Part shown: positions 19,658 through 28,835 of the stretch, one piece after another | Position numbering within the stretch: the first letter of the stretch is position 1 | Layout: each line of letters opens with the position of its first letter | Source: Synechococcaceae cyanobacterium SM2_3_2 | GTDB lineage: Bacteria; Cyanobacteriota; Cyanobacteriia; Thermostichales; Thermostichaceae | Assembly: GCA_012031565.1 (NCBI GenBank) | Contig: JAAUUM010000005.1 | Location: forward strand, 1-50,024 | DNA: 50,024 nucleotides | Reading direction: 5' to 3' | Program-made: the position numbers and the translations under genes | Notes under the pieces: model-generated | Told to the model about the DNA's origin: nothing | The model's database searches: none | The model's input: only the letters and a program-made list of their open reading frames with translations

Positions 19658-19734
19658 AACTGGGTAGTAGAAAGGGAAATTTTTCCTTCTTTACCGTTGG
19701 TCATTCCCTGAGCAACCCACCTGCCTGAACCCCG

Positions 19735-20757
19735 ATGCTAACTATCCTCGATCACCTTCCGGCTGGTCTCTTAGATCTGGAGGCCGAGCAGCTATCCCAG
19801 ATACTAGAGGGATCCACTTTGATCCACCTCTCGGGCCAACAGGATCCGCCATTGTTTGTGTCGGTTTTGCTGCATGGCAATGAGGACACTGGCTGGTTGG
19901 CGATCCGAAGACTGTTGGGCCACTATCAGGATCAACGGTTGCCCCGGAGTCTGTCGCTTTTCATTGGCAATGTAGAAGCGGCCCGCCATCGGGTGCGACA
20001 TCTCGATCACCAACCTGATTTCAACCGAATCTGGCAGGGGGGAGATCGACCCGAGCACCACATGGCCCAACAGGTATTGGATCAGATGCGCCAGCGAGGG
20101 ATACTAGCGGCCATCGACGTTCATAACAACACAGGCCGCAATCCCCACTACGCCTGCGTCAGCCACCTAGACGATGCTTGTTTACATCTGGCCAGTCTTT
20201 TTGATCGCAAAGTGCTGTACCTGCCTCGACCAGTAGGGTTGTTGGCACGAGCGTTTGCGGATCTGGGGCCAGCGCTGGGCCTCGAATGCGGATTGCCCCA
20301 TCTCACCAATGGCACCCAGCACGCCCATGATTTTTTGGAGCAGTGTCTACAGCTAGATCAGGTTCCGGCTCACCCCGTGGATCCCGATGCTGTAGATCTT
20401 TTACATTCCGTGGCGGTGGTGAAAGTCCCCGCTGATGTGCGTTTTGGCTTTGCCCCACCTGACGATCACCCCCCCGATCTGGCCCTAGATCTAGTCTTGC
20501 GGCAGGCTTTGGATGACTTCAACTTTCGGCAGATCCCAGCTGATACCGTCTTGGGCTGGGCACAACAAGGGATCCCGTTAGAGGTCAAGGATCCCTTATC
20601 GGGGGCAGACTTATTGAGTCACTACTTTTATGCCGAAGCAGGCCAAATCAAAACAGCAATCCCCCTAATGCCAGGGATGTTGACCCAAGATGAGCGGGGT
20701 ATCCGGCAAGATTGCCTCTGTTACTTAATGGAACGTTATTTAATGGAGCGTATGTAA
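19735..20757 (+). CDS. Succinylglutamate desuccinylase/aspartoacylase-like (M14) protein
   Basis: VSVLLHGNEDTGWLAIRRLL, FIGNVEAARHRVRHLDHQPDFNRIW, AAIDVHNNTGRNPHYACV, LGLECGLP. Confidence 0.8.
   Translation: MLTILDHLPAGLLDLEAEQLSQILEGSTLIHLSGQQDPPLFVSVLLHGNEDTGWLAIRRLLGHYQDQRLPRSLSLFIGNVEAARHRVRHLDHQPDFNRIWQGGDRPEHHMAQQVLDQMRQRGILAAIDVHNNTGRNPHYACVSHLDDACLHLASLFDRKVLYLPRPVGLLARAFADLGPALGLECGLPHLTNGTQHAHDFLEQCLQLDQVPAHPVDPDAVDLLHSVAVVKVPADVRFGFAPPDDHPPDLALDLVLRQALDDFNFRQIPADTVLGWAQQGIPLEVKDPLSGADLLSHYFYAEAGQIKTAIPLMPGMLTQDERGIRQDCLCYLMERYLMERM
20722..20751 (+). repeat. 15-bp in-frame tandem duplication at the 3' end of the M14 gene
   Basis: TACTTAATGGAACGT TATTTAATGGAGCGT encoding YLMER-YLMER before M-stop. 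Confidence 0.9.
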
Positions 20758-20959
20758 TAGAGTGCTATCAGCAAATCTGAGACAGTCTGGCAAAAGGCAT
20801 CAGGGTTTTTTCCATGAGGGCAAACAAGGCGATACTTTGCCATAAAACACTTCATGTAATGTGTAATTTGTATTGTGCATAACTTTGTGGCAGCGTGGGA
20901 CAAGGTGATGAATCTTGACCGCTTCGACCTTCTCTAGTCTTAGAGTCACGTTCTGCCCT

Positions 20960-21015
20960 ATCTTGACCCGACAATCTTGACCCGACGATCTTGACCCGAC
21001 GATCTTGACCCGGTA
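20960..21015. repeat. 14-bp tandem repeat, 4 copies, just upstream of pgl
   Basis: ATCTTGACCCGACA / ATCTTGACCCGACG / ATCTTGACCCGACG / ATCTTGACCCGGTA. Confidence 0.92.
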
Positions 21016-21037
21016 ATCCCGACAATGAGGATCCTCC

Positions 21038-21759
21038 ATGCAAGTGTTTCAATTGCAAGTCTGCACCGATTCCGCCACTCTGGTGGCTCAGGCGGTGGAG
21101 TCATGGCGGCAATGGTCAACTGAGTCTATCGCCGCGCGGGGATCCTTTCGGGTGGCTTTGGCAGGGGGCAGCACCCCCAAGCAACTCTATGCTCAACTGG
21201 CCCAAACCGCAGGTCTGGACTGGGGAAAAACGATTTTGGCCTGGGGGGACGAGCGCTATGTGCCCCCGACCATGCCGATAGCAACTACCGCATGACCCGC
21301 GAGAGCTTGCTGGATCATATCCAGATCCCAACTGAGAATTTTTTGCCTTGGCCGACAGCAGCAGCCCATCCCGAGCAAGATGCGGCCCAGTATGCCCAGA
21401 TGCTGCAACAAACTCTGGGATCCCCGGTTCCCGTTTTTGACCTGGTGTTGCTGGGGGTGGGGGGCGATGGTCATACAGCTTCCCTGTTCCCTGGTACAGA
21501 GGCACTCTTGGTCACGGAGTCCATCACGGCGGTCGGCTCCAAAGATGGCAAACCTCGTCTCACCCTGACCTACCCGATCATCAATGCCAGTCGCAGGGTG
21601 ATGTTTCTCGTGGCAGGCTCCGCTAAGGCTGAGATCATGACCGAGCTATTGACCTCACCTCCCCAGTATCCGGCTCAGCATGTTCAGCCCCAGGGATCCC
21701 TGGTGTGGCTGCTAGATCAAGCGGCGGCGGCAAAGCTACCTCTTGCTATTCATCTCTAA
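21038..21759 (+). pseudogene. pgl: 6-phosphogluconolactonase, apparent single-base frameshift
   Basis: ORF 21038..21295 (FRVALAGGSTPKQLYAQLA...ILAWGDERYVPP) and ORF 21292..21759 (MTRESLLDHI...FDLVLLGVGGDGHTASLFPG) join if one C is added to the C5 tract at 21263..21267, giving ERYVPPDHADSNYRMTRE. Confidence 0.85.
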
Positions 21760-22717
21760 GGTGACAAGTGCTGGGATCCCTGAGGTTAAGAGCAGAGCGC
21801 AGCCTATCCACCGACTGGGGTCTGATATAGGACTCGGAGCAGTGGAGCTGAGGCAGTCGAATCAGGCTTTGTTTGGCCTCGCGAATGGCGGCCCGCACCC
21901 GATCATAGCTGGCAGAGTCGGCAATGATGGTCTGGGCGGAGCGCACCAAGCGGCGCAGTCCTTCTAGATCGTCAGCTTCTGCCTGCAAGACCAATAGATC
22001 TTCCCCCCGTAGGCTGGAGACAATACTAACCGCCACCCCCAAAATGGCGGCACTGATGCTCACCAACCCTAGACAATGACCTGTGGGTAAAGCTTGGATC
22101 AGCCCCAATTCACGCCCATAATCTGAGATCTCGACCGGCAAAACCGGGATCCTGTAGGGCTGAACCACTATCTCCACAGCGGTGAGAAAATGCCGAATCG
22201 TCAGCACAGTCCCTGAGGCCACCTCCGCCAAGACTGGAGCCAGCTCCTCTAGGGGCACCAGTTCTAACGGGATCCCCAGCTGGGGTTGTAGGTCTTGCAG
22301 TAGCAGTTGTCCTGATCCCAGATCTGAAGTGGGGACGCTGACCCAGACGCGGGTGCCACAGCGGATGCGCCAATCGATCTCATCCAGCAGCAGATCCCTG
22401 GCTTGAGGGAGTGTGCAGCCGGTTTTGAGCACCTGATCCACCGCTTGGCGAACCTGTTGACGGGGCTGGGGATCCTGCTCTTGGCGGCTGACATAGATTC
22501 CCGATCCGGCCCGAGTTTCCACCAATCCCATATCTTCGAGCTGGTGATAGACCTTGCTGGCGGTGTTGCGGTGAATACCTGTTTGCAGGGCCAGTTGGCG
22601 GGTGCTGGGCAGTTTTTTGCCGGGAGGATAGAGGCCGCTGGCAATGGCAAAGCTGAGCTGATTCAGCAGCTGGGTGGAAACCGGAATCTCGCTTTGAGGC
22701 TGGACGATAAACTTCAT
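21746..22717 (-). CDS. plmA: GntR-family transcriptional regulator, PlmA-like
   Basis: MKFIVQPQSEIPVSTQLLNQLSFAIASGLYPPGKKLPSTRQLALQTGIHRNTASKVYHQLEDMGLVETRAGSGIYV winged-helix DNA-binding region. Confidence 0.75.
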   Translation of the reverse strand: MKFIVQPQSEIPVSTQLLNQLSFAIASGLYPPGKKLPSTRQLALQTGIHRNTASKVYHQLEDMGLVETRAGSGIYVSRQEQDPQPRQQVRQAVDQVLKTGCTLPQARDLLLDEIDWRIRCGTRVWVSVPTSDLGSGQLLLQDLQPQLGIPLELVPLEELAPVLAEVASGTVLTIRHFLTAVEIVVQPYRIPVLPVEISDYGRELGLIQALPTGHCLGLVSISAAILGVAVSIVSSLRGEDLLVLQAEADDLEGLRRLVRSAQTIIADSASYDRVRAAIREAKQSLIRLPQLHCSESYIRPQSVDRLRSALNLRDPSTCHLRDE

Positions 22718-22933
22718 GGGAATGATGTGAATGGTAGGCGTTAGAGATAACTTATAGAGCAACTATTAAGGAAGCTGGATCCCCTATGAGATCGTGGTTT
22801 TGGCAAATTCTTTACCAATGAGAGCGGTTTTCTGAAAGCTTTATCATTAGAGGGTGCCAGTAACTTAAGAAATCAGCTCTAACGGATACCACCTTATGCC
22901 GCCGAATGCGACTATTTATAACCGCCCCGCTAC

Positions 22934-23275
22934 TCACAACTGGATCCCTTGTTTAATAGGTTTAATAGCGTCACATAGCTTTACCTGAGCCTGCTCCATC
23001 ATCATCAAATCTACTTCAAAACCCTTGGCTCAACGCAACAAATCTCCTACTGCCCCAAAATACCGCAAGGGTTGCAATCCCCGGCATCCCAAATCTATAT
23101 CGGACTCTTCATGCACTGATTCGGGATTGAGTAGGGAGACACTCCATAGGACTCTTTCAGGTATTGGGCCAAAGCCTGAGCCTGACAGATCCCTTGCTTT
23201 TGTCGTTGCAGATGAGCTTGAAGTCTGCTCTTGTCGGACTTGATAATGGCGGCGGTAGATGTCAAGGTTTTGCAT
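22934..23275 (-). pseudogene. MNT-type nucleotidyltransferase (antitoxin-like) pseudogene
   Basis: Reverse strand: LQAHLQRQKQGICQAQALAQYLKESYGV (frame +1), then SVHEESDIDLGCRGLQPLRYFGAVGDLLR*AKGFEVDLMMMEQAQVKLCDAIKPIKQGIQL* (frame 0): one frame change plus one in-frame TGA. Confidence 0.6.
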
Positions 23276-23278
23276 AGA

Positions 23279-25321
23279 TCAAATGGAGTTAGGGCTTGAT
23301 TTGCCGGGATCCAATGGTGGGAAATCTGGTGAAAAATCAGTTGCCAGATCGGGATTGGTCGTGGGTTGTGAAAGATTTTGGGGTATCTGAGTAGGGGAGA
23401 TATCGTTATTCTGCAAGGAGTTGCTCTGCAATAGGGATCCCACCTGATTGATCAGGGATCCCAGCCTTTTTTCATCCAACAATGTGGTGAGAATCTCTAG
23501 TCCACTGGTGGAAAACAACAATTTGTTGATATCCCCCATGCTATTGGCAAAGCCATTGTTGCCCCCGGCAAACGTGTAGATGCGAGCATCCCCCAATACC
23601 CCGGGCTGTGGGGCCAGCGCCTTGAGCGTTTCCGGCAATTGTTTCACCAACTCGGGCCAGATCGACTCGATCAGTTGAGCCGTCAATGTGGCGTTGCTGA
23701 TGGTATTTTGGGCGGCTAGCTTGGCCTGGATCCCCTCTGCTACCGCCAGATCGCGATCCCGTTCTGCTTGAGCCAAGATCCGGATCGATTCTGCTTCGGT
23801 CTGGGCCGCCTCTTGGGCGATTTCGGCTTGGCGTTTGCGCCGGAAAGCATCGATCTCAATTACATTCCGTTCAGAAATTGTGCGCTGTTGAGCCTCTTGT
23901 TCGGCCTGGATTAGAGCTAGGCGTTGCTCCCGTTCTGCCTGTTCCATTCGACTGGCGCTGAGCACCGCTTCTTCTGCCTGAGCCCGCTGGGCATCCGCCA
24001 AAAAGCTATCTCGCTTCTTGTTGGTGATGGCAATAATGGTGTCCTCTTGCGCTAATCGGGCCAGCCGCTCCCCTTCAGCAATCTCGATCTGCGCTTGCAG
24101 ACGGGCCGACTCGATGACCTGTTGGCGAAGGATCTCAGCAGTTTCCGCCTCCTGTTGCTTTTGGGTTTGGGCAATTTTCAGCCGAGTGTTGCGATCATCG
24201 AGATCAATATCGGCATCAATTTGACTCTGCTGAAGAGCCAGTTTACGACGGATCTCTTCTTCCTCTACCGACCGATCTTGCAGAATTTTATTTCTCTGGA
24301 TTGAGGCCAATTCACGGGCGCGGGATTCTTCAATCTCTCGTTCCCGCTGAGCCCGTTCCGCCTCGATCTCCAGTTGACGGGTCAGCTTATCACTTTCGTT
24401 ATCCTGGGCTAATTTGCGGGCTTCCTTTTCAGTATCCAGCTCTTTCTGCTGCATCGTGATCTGGGTGGTCAGTTCCACCTCCCGCTTTTGCTGGATCGAC
24501 CGCTGGATCGTCTCTGTCCTCAGCCGCACCCCTTGGGCATCAAAGAAATTATTCTCGTCGTAAGTATCGCTTTCTTCCACTTCCGAAATGGCGATGTTAT
24601 TCAAGGTGAGGCCCACTTTTTTCAGGTCTGGCTCGATCAGGTTCAATACCTCTTGAGCAAAGCCCAATTTGTCAGAGTCAATTTCTGCCAAGCTCTTGGT
24701 TTTGGCCGCAGCACGAATGGCATCATCTGCTCGTTTTTCCAGGGCATTCTTAATGTCAATAGCTGTAATCTTGCCCTGCTGAGACAGACGGGCGGCAGCA
24801 GTCAAAACATCCTGCTGGGAGGCGTTGATACAGACAAAGAACGTCACCCGCATATCCGCCCGCAGGTAATCTTTGGTGCGTACCGCCAATTTACCCGTCC
24901 GTTCCACATCGATGGAGAGTTCCCGCAGAGGTACGCGAGTCAACTCATGAAAGCCGGGTAAAACGACGCATCCCCCGTTCAAGATGACGGTTTTCCCTTT
25001 AACAAACACCCCACCCGTTCTGACAAATGCCTCGTTGTTGGGGGTGATGACATAAACTCGTGTATAGACCCAGATGGCGATCAGCAGCAACCCCACCAAG
25101 GCTCCCGCCACCGTGGCAAAAAACGCCAAAGGACTACTGCTGGCCTGGGCTAAAGGGATCCCTGGGCTTTGGGCTACCAGGATCGATTCCGTTGCGATAC
25201 TTTCTGGTTCAGCTTCAAAAGGTTTAGATCCTAAGAACAGATCTGAATCTTGGGAGGAACTTGCCGCCTGGGCCAAGGTAGGGCTGGGAAGCATCAAGAT
25301 CAACAAGAGCCAAAAGCGCAT
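23279..25321 (-). CDS. Flotillin-like SPFH/band-7 protein
   Basis: YVITPNNEAFVRTGGVFVKGKTVILNGGCVVLPGFHELTRVPLRELSIDVERTGKLAVRTKDYLRADMRVTFFV; long charged coiled coil; NNIAISEVEESD. Confidence 0.9.
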   Translation of the reverse strand: MRFWLLLILMLPSPTLAQAASSSQDSDLFLGSKPFEAEPESIATESILVAQSPGIPLAQASSSPLAFFATVAGALVGLLLIAIWVYTRVYVITPNNEAFVRTGGVFVKGKTVILNGGCVVLPGFHELTRVPLRELSIDVERTGKLAVRTKDYLRADMRVTFFVCINASQQDVLTAAARLSQQGKITAIDIKNALEKRADDAIRAAAKTKSLAEIDSDKLGFAQEVLNLIEPDLKKVGLTLNNIAISEVEESDTYDENNFFDAQGVRLRTETIQRSIQQKREVELTTQITMQQKELDTEKEARKLAQDNESDKLTRQLEIEAERAQREREIEESRARELASIQRNKILQDRSVEEEEIRRKLALQQSQIDADIDLDDRNTRLKIAQTQKQQEAETAEILRQQVIESARLQAQIEIAEGERLARLAQEDTIIAITNKKRDSFLADAQRAQAEEAVLSASRMEQAEREQRLALIQAEQEAQQRTISERNVIEIDAFRRKRQAEIAQEAAQTEAESIRILAQAERDRDLAVAEGIQAKLAAQNTISNATLTAQLIESIWPELVKQLPETLKALAPQPGVLGDARIYTFAGGNNGFANSMGDINKLLFSTSGLEILTTLLDEKRLGSLINQVGSLLQSNSLQNNDISPTQIPQNLSQPTTNPDLATDFSPDFPPLDPGKSSPNSI

Positions 25322-25415
25322 GATAGGGATCCCACAACAAGATAAAAAAAGCTCAAGACTGGTGGATGCAATAAAACAAGATCAAAACGTTGAACTGGCA
25401 ATGAGAACTAGGTGG

Positions 25416-26141
25416 TCAATCACTAGCAGGGGGCAAGGGCCGAGGCGCAACCTGGCTGAGCCAGCGACTTTGATCGGGGCTATCCACACAGATCACCACA
25501 AAGGTACCCTCCTCTTGCTCAATCAGCAGCACCTCTTCTCCCCGCAATGGGATGGTTGTGGCCCATTCCGGCAAGATCGCACTAACTGTGACAAAGTTGT
25601 TCGCACCATCCAAAACATCCACCTGGCCAATCTGTCCCTTACGAGGAATGGAAGCCGAAGTCACCCGCCCCACCAGACCCAGCAACCGTTCCGAACGGGT
25701 ATCCTCCCCAAATTGGGCCAACACCTTGCCAATCGGGTGAGATAGCCAGCCGCCGGTGACCAATCCTGCCACCAGTGAGACCAGCAGGATCCCGCCGTGT
25801 ACCAGCATGGGCAGCGAGGATCCCACCCAGGTGCTGAGCATGACCGACAAGAACCAACCCGCCAGACCCCAGGTGCTAAAGTCAATCGCCAGCAGCAAAA
25901 TCAAGGGAGATTTGCCCACCCCCAACACCGTCAAGATCTGTAGAGTGGGATCCATGCCCTCGGCATCCCCGTTTCCGTCAGGGCTGACCAATCCAGGGCT
26001 ATCTGCGTCGATGTCTGCATCTAGGTCTGCATCTATGTCTGCATCTTCTTCGCCAACGCCAGCCAGAATGACGAGCAAAAAGAGACCCACACCGATGGTC
26101 AACAGAATCCAGTAGGGCAAGTTATCGAGGCTGAACAGCAT
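25416..26141 (-). CDS. YqiJ/NfeD-like OB-fold membrane protein (flotillin partner)
   Basis: TM helices, LLGLVGRVTSASIPRKGQIGQVDVLDGANNFVTVSAILPEWATTIPLRGEEVLLIEQEEGTFVVI; directly upstream of the flotillin-like gene. Confidence 0.7.
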   Translation of the reverse strand: MLFSLDNLPYWILLTIGVGLFLLVILAGVGEEDADIDADLDADIDADSPGLVSPDGNGDAEGMDPTLQILTVLGVGKSPLILLLAIDFSTWGLAGWFLSVMLSTWVGSSLPMLVHGGILLVSLVAGLVTGGWLSHPIGKVLAQFGEDTRSERLLGLVGRVTSASIPRKGQIGQVDVLDGANNFVTVSAILPEWATTIPLRGEEVLLIEQEEGTFVVICVDSPDQSRWLSQVAPRPLPPASD

Positions 26142-26175
26142 TCTTCAGATCACTGCGAACACATCAAACTGTACT

Positions 26176-28620
26176 TCACTCGTTCCCCTCCGGGATCCCC
26201 CTTCGGGCGAGAGCAGATTGTTCCTGAGTGGCAAAATCCCAGTCATGGAAGACATACAGCTGCACCCGTGCCTCCTCGCTCCGATCCCCCTCTGGGAATC
26301 GTTGTAACAATTCTTTGAGGTACTCCGGCTCCTGGGCTAACTCATAGACCGCCATCAAGGCATCATCTCCATAGCGACTGAGAGGAAACTGCTCCAACAG
26401 GCGATCGGTTAGGCGAATGGTGTGGCGAATATACCAGACGGATTGCTCCTGGCTGGTGAGATAGCTGTCGTAGTAGGGATCCTGGGCTGACAACCAATCG
26501 GGAGGTGTGATCGAATAGAGGCTGGGATCGGGATCCCCCCAACCATTGAGGGGAGCAATGGCAAATGTTTCGGAGGGGGGATAACTGGCATATTGCCTGT
26601 AGAGGGCTGAAATCTGTAAGAACAAAGCTTGCTCCACCAACCTAGCCGGGGTGGAGGTATCCTCAATCAGGGGATCCAGCAGCATCACCGCCTGAGCGTT
26701 ATGGTTGGCCAGTTGCAGGGCAGAACGAGCTTGATCAATCTCCTGGCGATGGGCAAGGGGATCGTGCCAACCACCCCAGCCCAGTCCCCCATTGCGAAAG
26801 CCGTCAAACAACACCAAATAGCCATTTCGCCAGCCTGTCCAGCTAGCCCAGTGCCGTGCTAGGTTAAGCCGCTCCTGGGGGTTACGCAACCGCTGCCACC
26901 GTTGTAGATCTTGCCAGCGCTGCTGCTGGTCGGCCACCTGGTCATCAAACGCTGGGATCTGCTGTTGCCAATCGCTATACCAACGTTGCCATTCCCAGCC
27001 CGGTGTGGTGCTGATCACCTGATTGAGAAACAAGTCCTGGCTCAATCGCAAAGCCTCTCCATAGTGATGCTGCCGCGCCTGTCGCACCGCCAATCCATAG
27101 CGAAATAATGGCTCTAGGGGATGGGCAGACTGAGTTTGGACGACCGTGCCCAAGTCATCTGGCCCCACACCCACATCCAATAGAAAAAGAAACTGTCGGC
27201 GGATCTGATAGGTCATATCTCGATCCCCCACGGGATCCACCAACCAATCGGCATAGTGAATCAAGGCTTCCGTCTGTCGCCCCTGCCATTCCAACGTGCG
27301 GCCCAACCAAAACGTGGCATCGTCAGCCCCTGGGTGGTCGGGATACTCCGCTAGCCATTGCCGCCACCTTTGTTCTTCTGCTGCTGGAGGATAGGGGCGG
27401 GGGAACCTCTGGCCTGTTTCATAGTCGTAGTAGGCATTGCCAAAATAAGTGCCTCCGCGAATCTCGCCATAGGCCCGCGCCGCCCATGTAAAGCGAGAGC
27501 TGGGAAAAGCCTCGGCCAATTGCAAGAGAAGTAATTCATCCCTAATGGTATGGAGTTGAGTCAGGTCTCCCTCCACCACAGCGGCCAAGCGTTGCTCACT
27601 CCTGGGATCCTGTTTCAGGAACAGTTCCATCGCTGCCGTCACCTGCTGGGGATGACTGGGATCAGCGGCAATCTCCGCCACATAGCTGACCACCACGGGA
27701 TGAGGTTGTGGCGGCCTCATCAATTCAGACATCAAAAACGCCAGAGAGTCGGGATCCAATTGTTCGGCCAGGGTGCTAATCTCGGCCAAGCTGGGATCCT
27801 CTAAAGCCTGAATCTGATCCACAACATCCCACACGCTCAGCCCAGCCGTCTCATCCACCTGATCTAGACTGGCCAACTGCTCTCGCAACTGAGCCACATG
27901 CAGCTGCCATTCCCACGGGATCCCGTCTTGATCGGTGGGGATCAGTTCTAACAACAGTCGGGCTTTGGCTGGATCTGCCGCCTCAATCGCCGGGATCAGC
28001 ACGCTCCAGACCCGTTGGTGTTGGGGATAATCCGTCTGGAGGAGTCGTTGCAAAATACTGATATTGGTTTGATTCCAATGGAATCGGCTGGGATCCACAT
28101 GGCGGATGGCCAGCTCTGTGATGCGGGTTGCTTCAGCAGCATCTTCTAAACCCACCACCGCCCAATCCGGCTCCACAAACTCTTGGAGCTCAAGGCTATA
28201 GCCCCCCAACAAAGCTGACAGCCCCGTCGGGTTATAGCCCGGTTCAGGGTTCTGCCGCAGCAGATGCTCCAGCCACCAAGTGCTGTAGGGCTGTCCCCGC
28301 TGCATCAACTGCTCAGCTCCATAACCAAAGCGCGTGGATCCCGTTGGGTGGCTTGTCCAGTGCAAAAAAATCGGCAGCGTCAACGGAAACCACCGCTCGG
28401 AACGGGTATAGAGATCGGAGGGGACGCTATCACGATGGGGATACCAAACCAGATCCCGGTGCAGATCGGAGCGAATCCGCTGCACTCCTATCGAGCCAGC
28501 ACCAGCCACTGCTCCCACAATGCCCACCCAGGCCAGGACTGGGATCCACCAACGCCACCGTGCCGATTGAGCCGCCGATTGAGCCAAGGGATCCCTGGGG
28601 GTAGGTGTGGCAGAAGTCAT
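26176..28620 (-). CDS. Large membrane-anchored hypothetical protein with helical/TPR-like repeats
   Basis: Start MTSATPTPRDP; TM RWWIPVLAWVGIVGAVAGAGSIG; YPDHPGADDATFWLGRTLEWQGRQTEALIHYADWLV TPR-like. Confidence 0.65.
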   Translation of the reverse strand: MTSATPTPRDPLAQSAAQSARWRWWIPVLAWVGIVGAVAGAGSIGVQRIRSDLHRDLVWYPHRDSVPSDLYTRSERWFPLTLPIFLHWTSHPTGSTRFGYGAEQLMQRGQPYSTWWLEHLLRQNPEPGYNPTGLSALLGGYSLELQEFVEPDWAVVGLEDAAEATRITELAIRHVDPSRFHWNQTNISILQRLLQTDYPQHQRVWSVLIPAIEAADPAKARLLLELIPTDQDGIPWEWQLHVAQLREQLASLDQVDETAGLSVWDVVDQIQALEDPSLAEISTLAEQLDPDSLAFLMSELMRPPQPHPVVVSYVAEIAADPSHPQQVTAAMELFLKQDPRSEQRLAAVVEGDLTQLHTIRDELLLLQLAEAFPSSRFTWAARAYGEIRGGTYFGNAYYDYETGQRFPRPYPPAAEEQRWRQWLAEYPDHPGADDATFWLGRTLEWQGRQTEALIHYADWLVDPVGDRDMTYQIRRQFLFLLDVGVGPDDLGTVVQTQSAHPLEPLFRYGLAVRQARQHHYGEALRLSQDLFLNQVISTTPGWEWQRWYSDWQQQIPAFDDQVADQQQRWQDLQRWQRLRNPQERLNLARHWASWTGWRNGYLVLFDGFRNGGLGWGGWHDPLAHRQEIDQARSALQLANHNAQAVMLLDPLIEDTSTPARLVEQALFLQISALYRQYASYPPSETFAIAPLNGWGDPDPSLYSITPPDWLSAQDPYYDSYLTSQEQSVWYIRHTIRLTDRLLEQFPLSRYGDDALMAVYELAQEPEYLKELLQRFPEGDRSEEARVQLYVFHDWDFATQEQSALARRGIPEGNE

Positions 28621-28690
28621 GGTTATCTCAATCCCTGCAACCGAGCTACCTTTAGGTTGACATATCTGCACTGGGTTATGGGCTCTCCTT

Positions 28691-28720
28691 TTGGCCATAG
28701 TTGGCCATAGTTAGTCATAG
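28691..28720. repeat. 10-bp tandem repeat, 3 copies
   Basis: TTGGCCATAG TTGGCCATAG TTAGTCATAG. Confidence 0.85.
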
Positions 28721-28835
28721 TTTGGAGTCTGGGTTGAGAAGTGGGTCGGGTTAGAGTAGAGCACTGGTGATGAGCGGCATTGGTTGACTCAGCCCTACGA
28801 TTCTCTTCAAATTTTTAGCAGCCTTTCTTCTTGCC

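Noticed and set aside
20800-21058. Minus-strand ORFs with repeated VKIVGSR/SGQD peptides
   Set aside because: Product of the 14-bp tandem repeat in the pgl leader; overlapping frames give similar nonsense peptides.
24018-24961. + strand ORFs opposite the flotillin-like gene
   Set aside because: Shadow ORFs antisense to a strong CDS.
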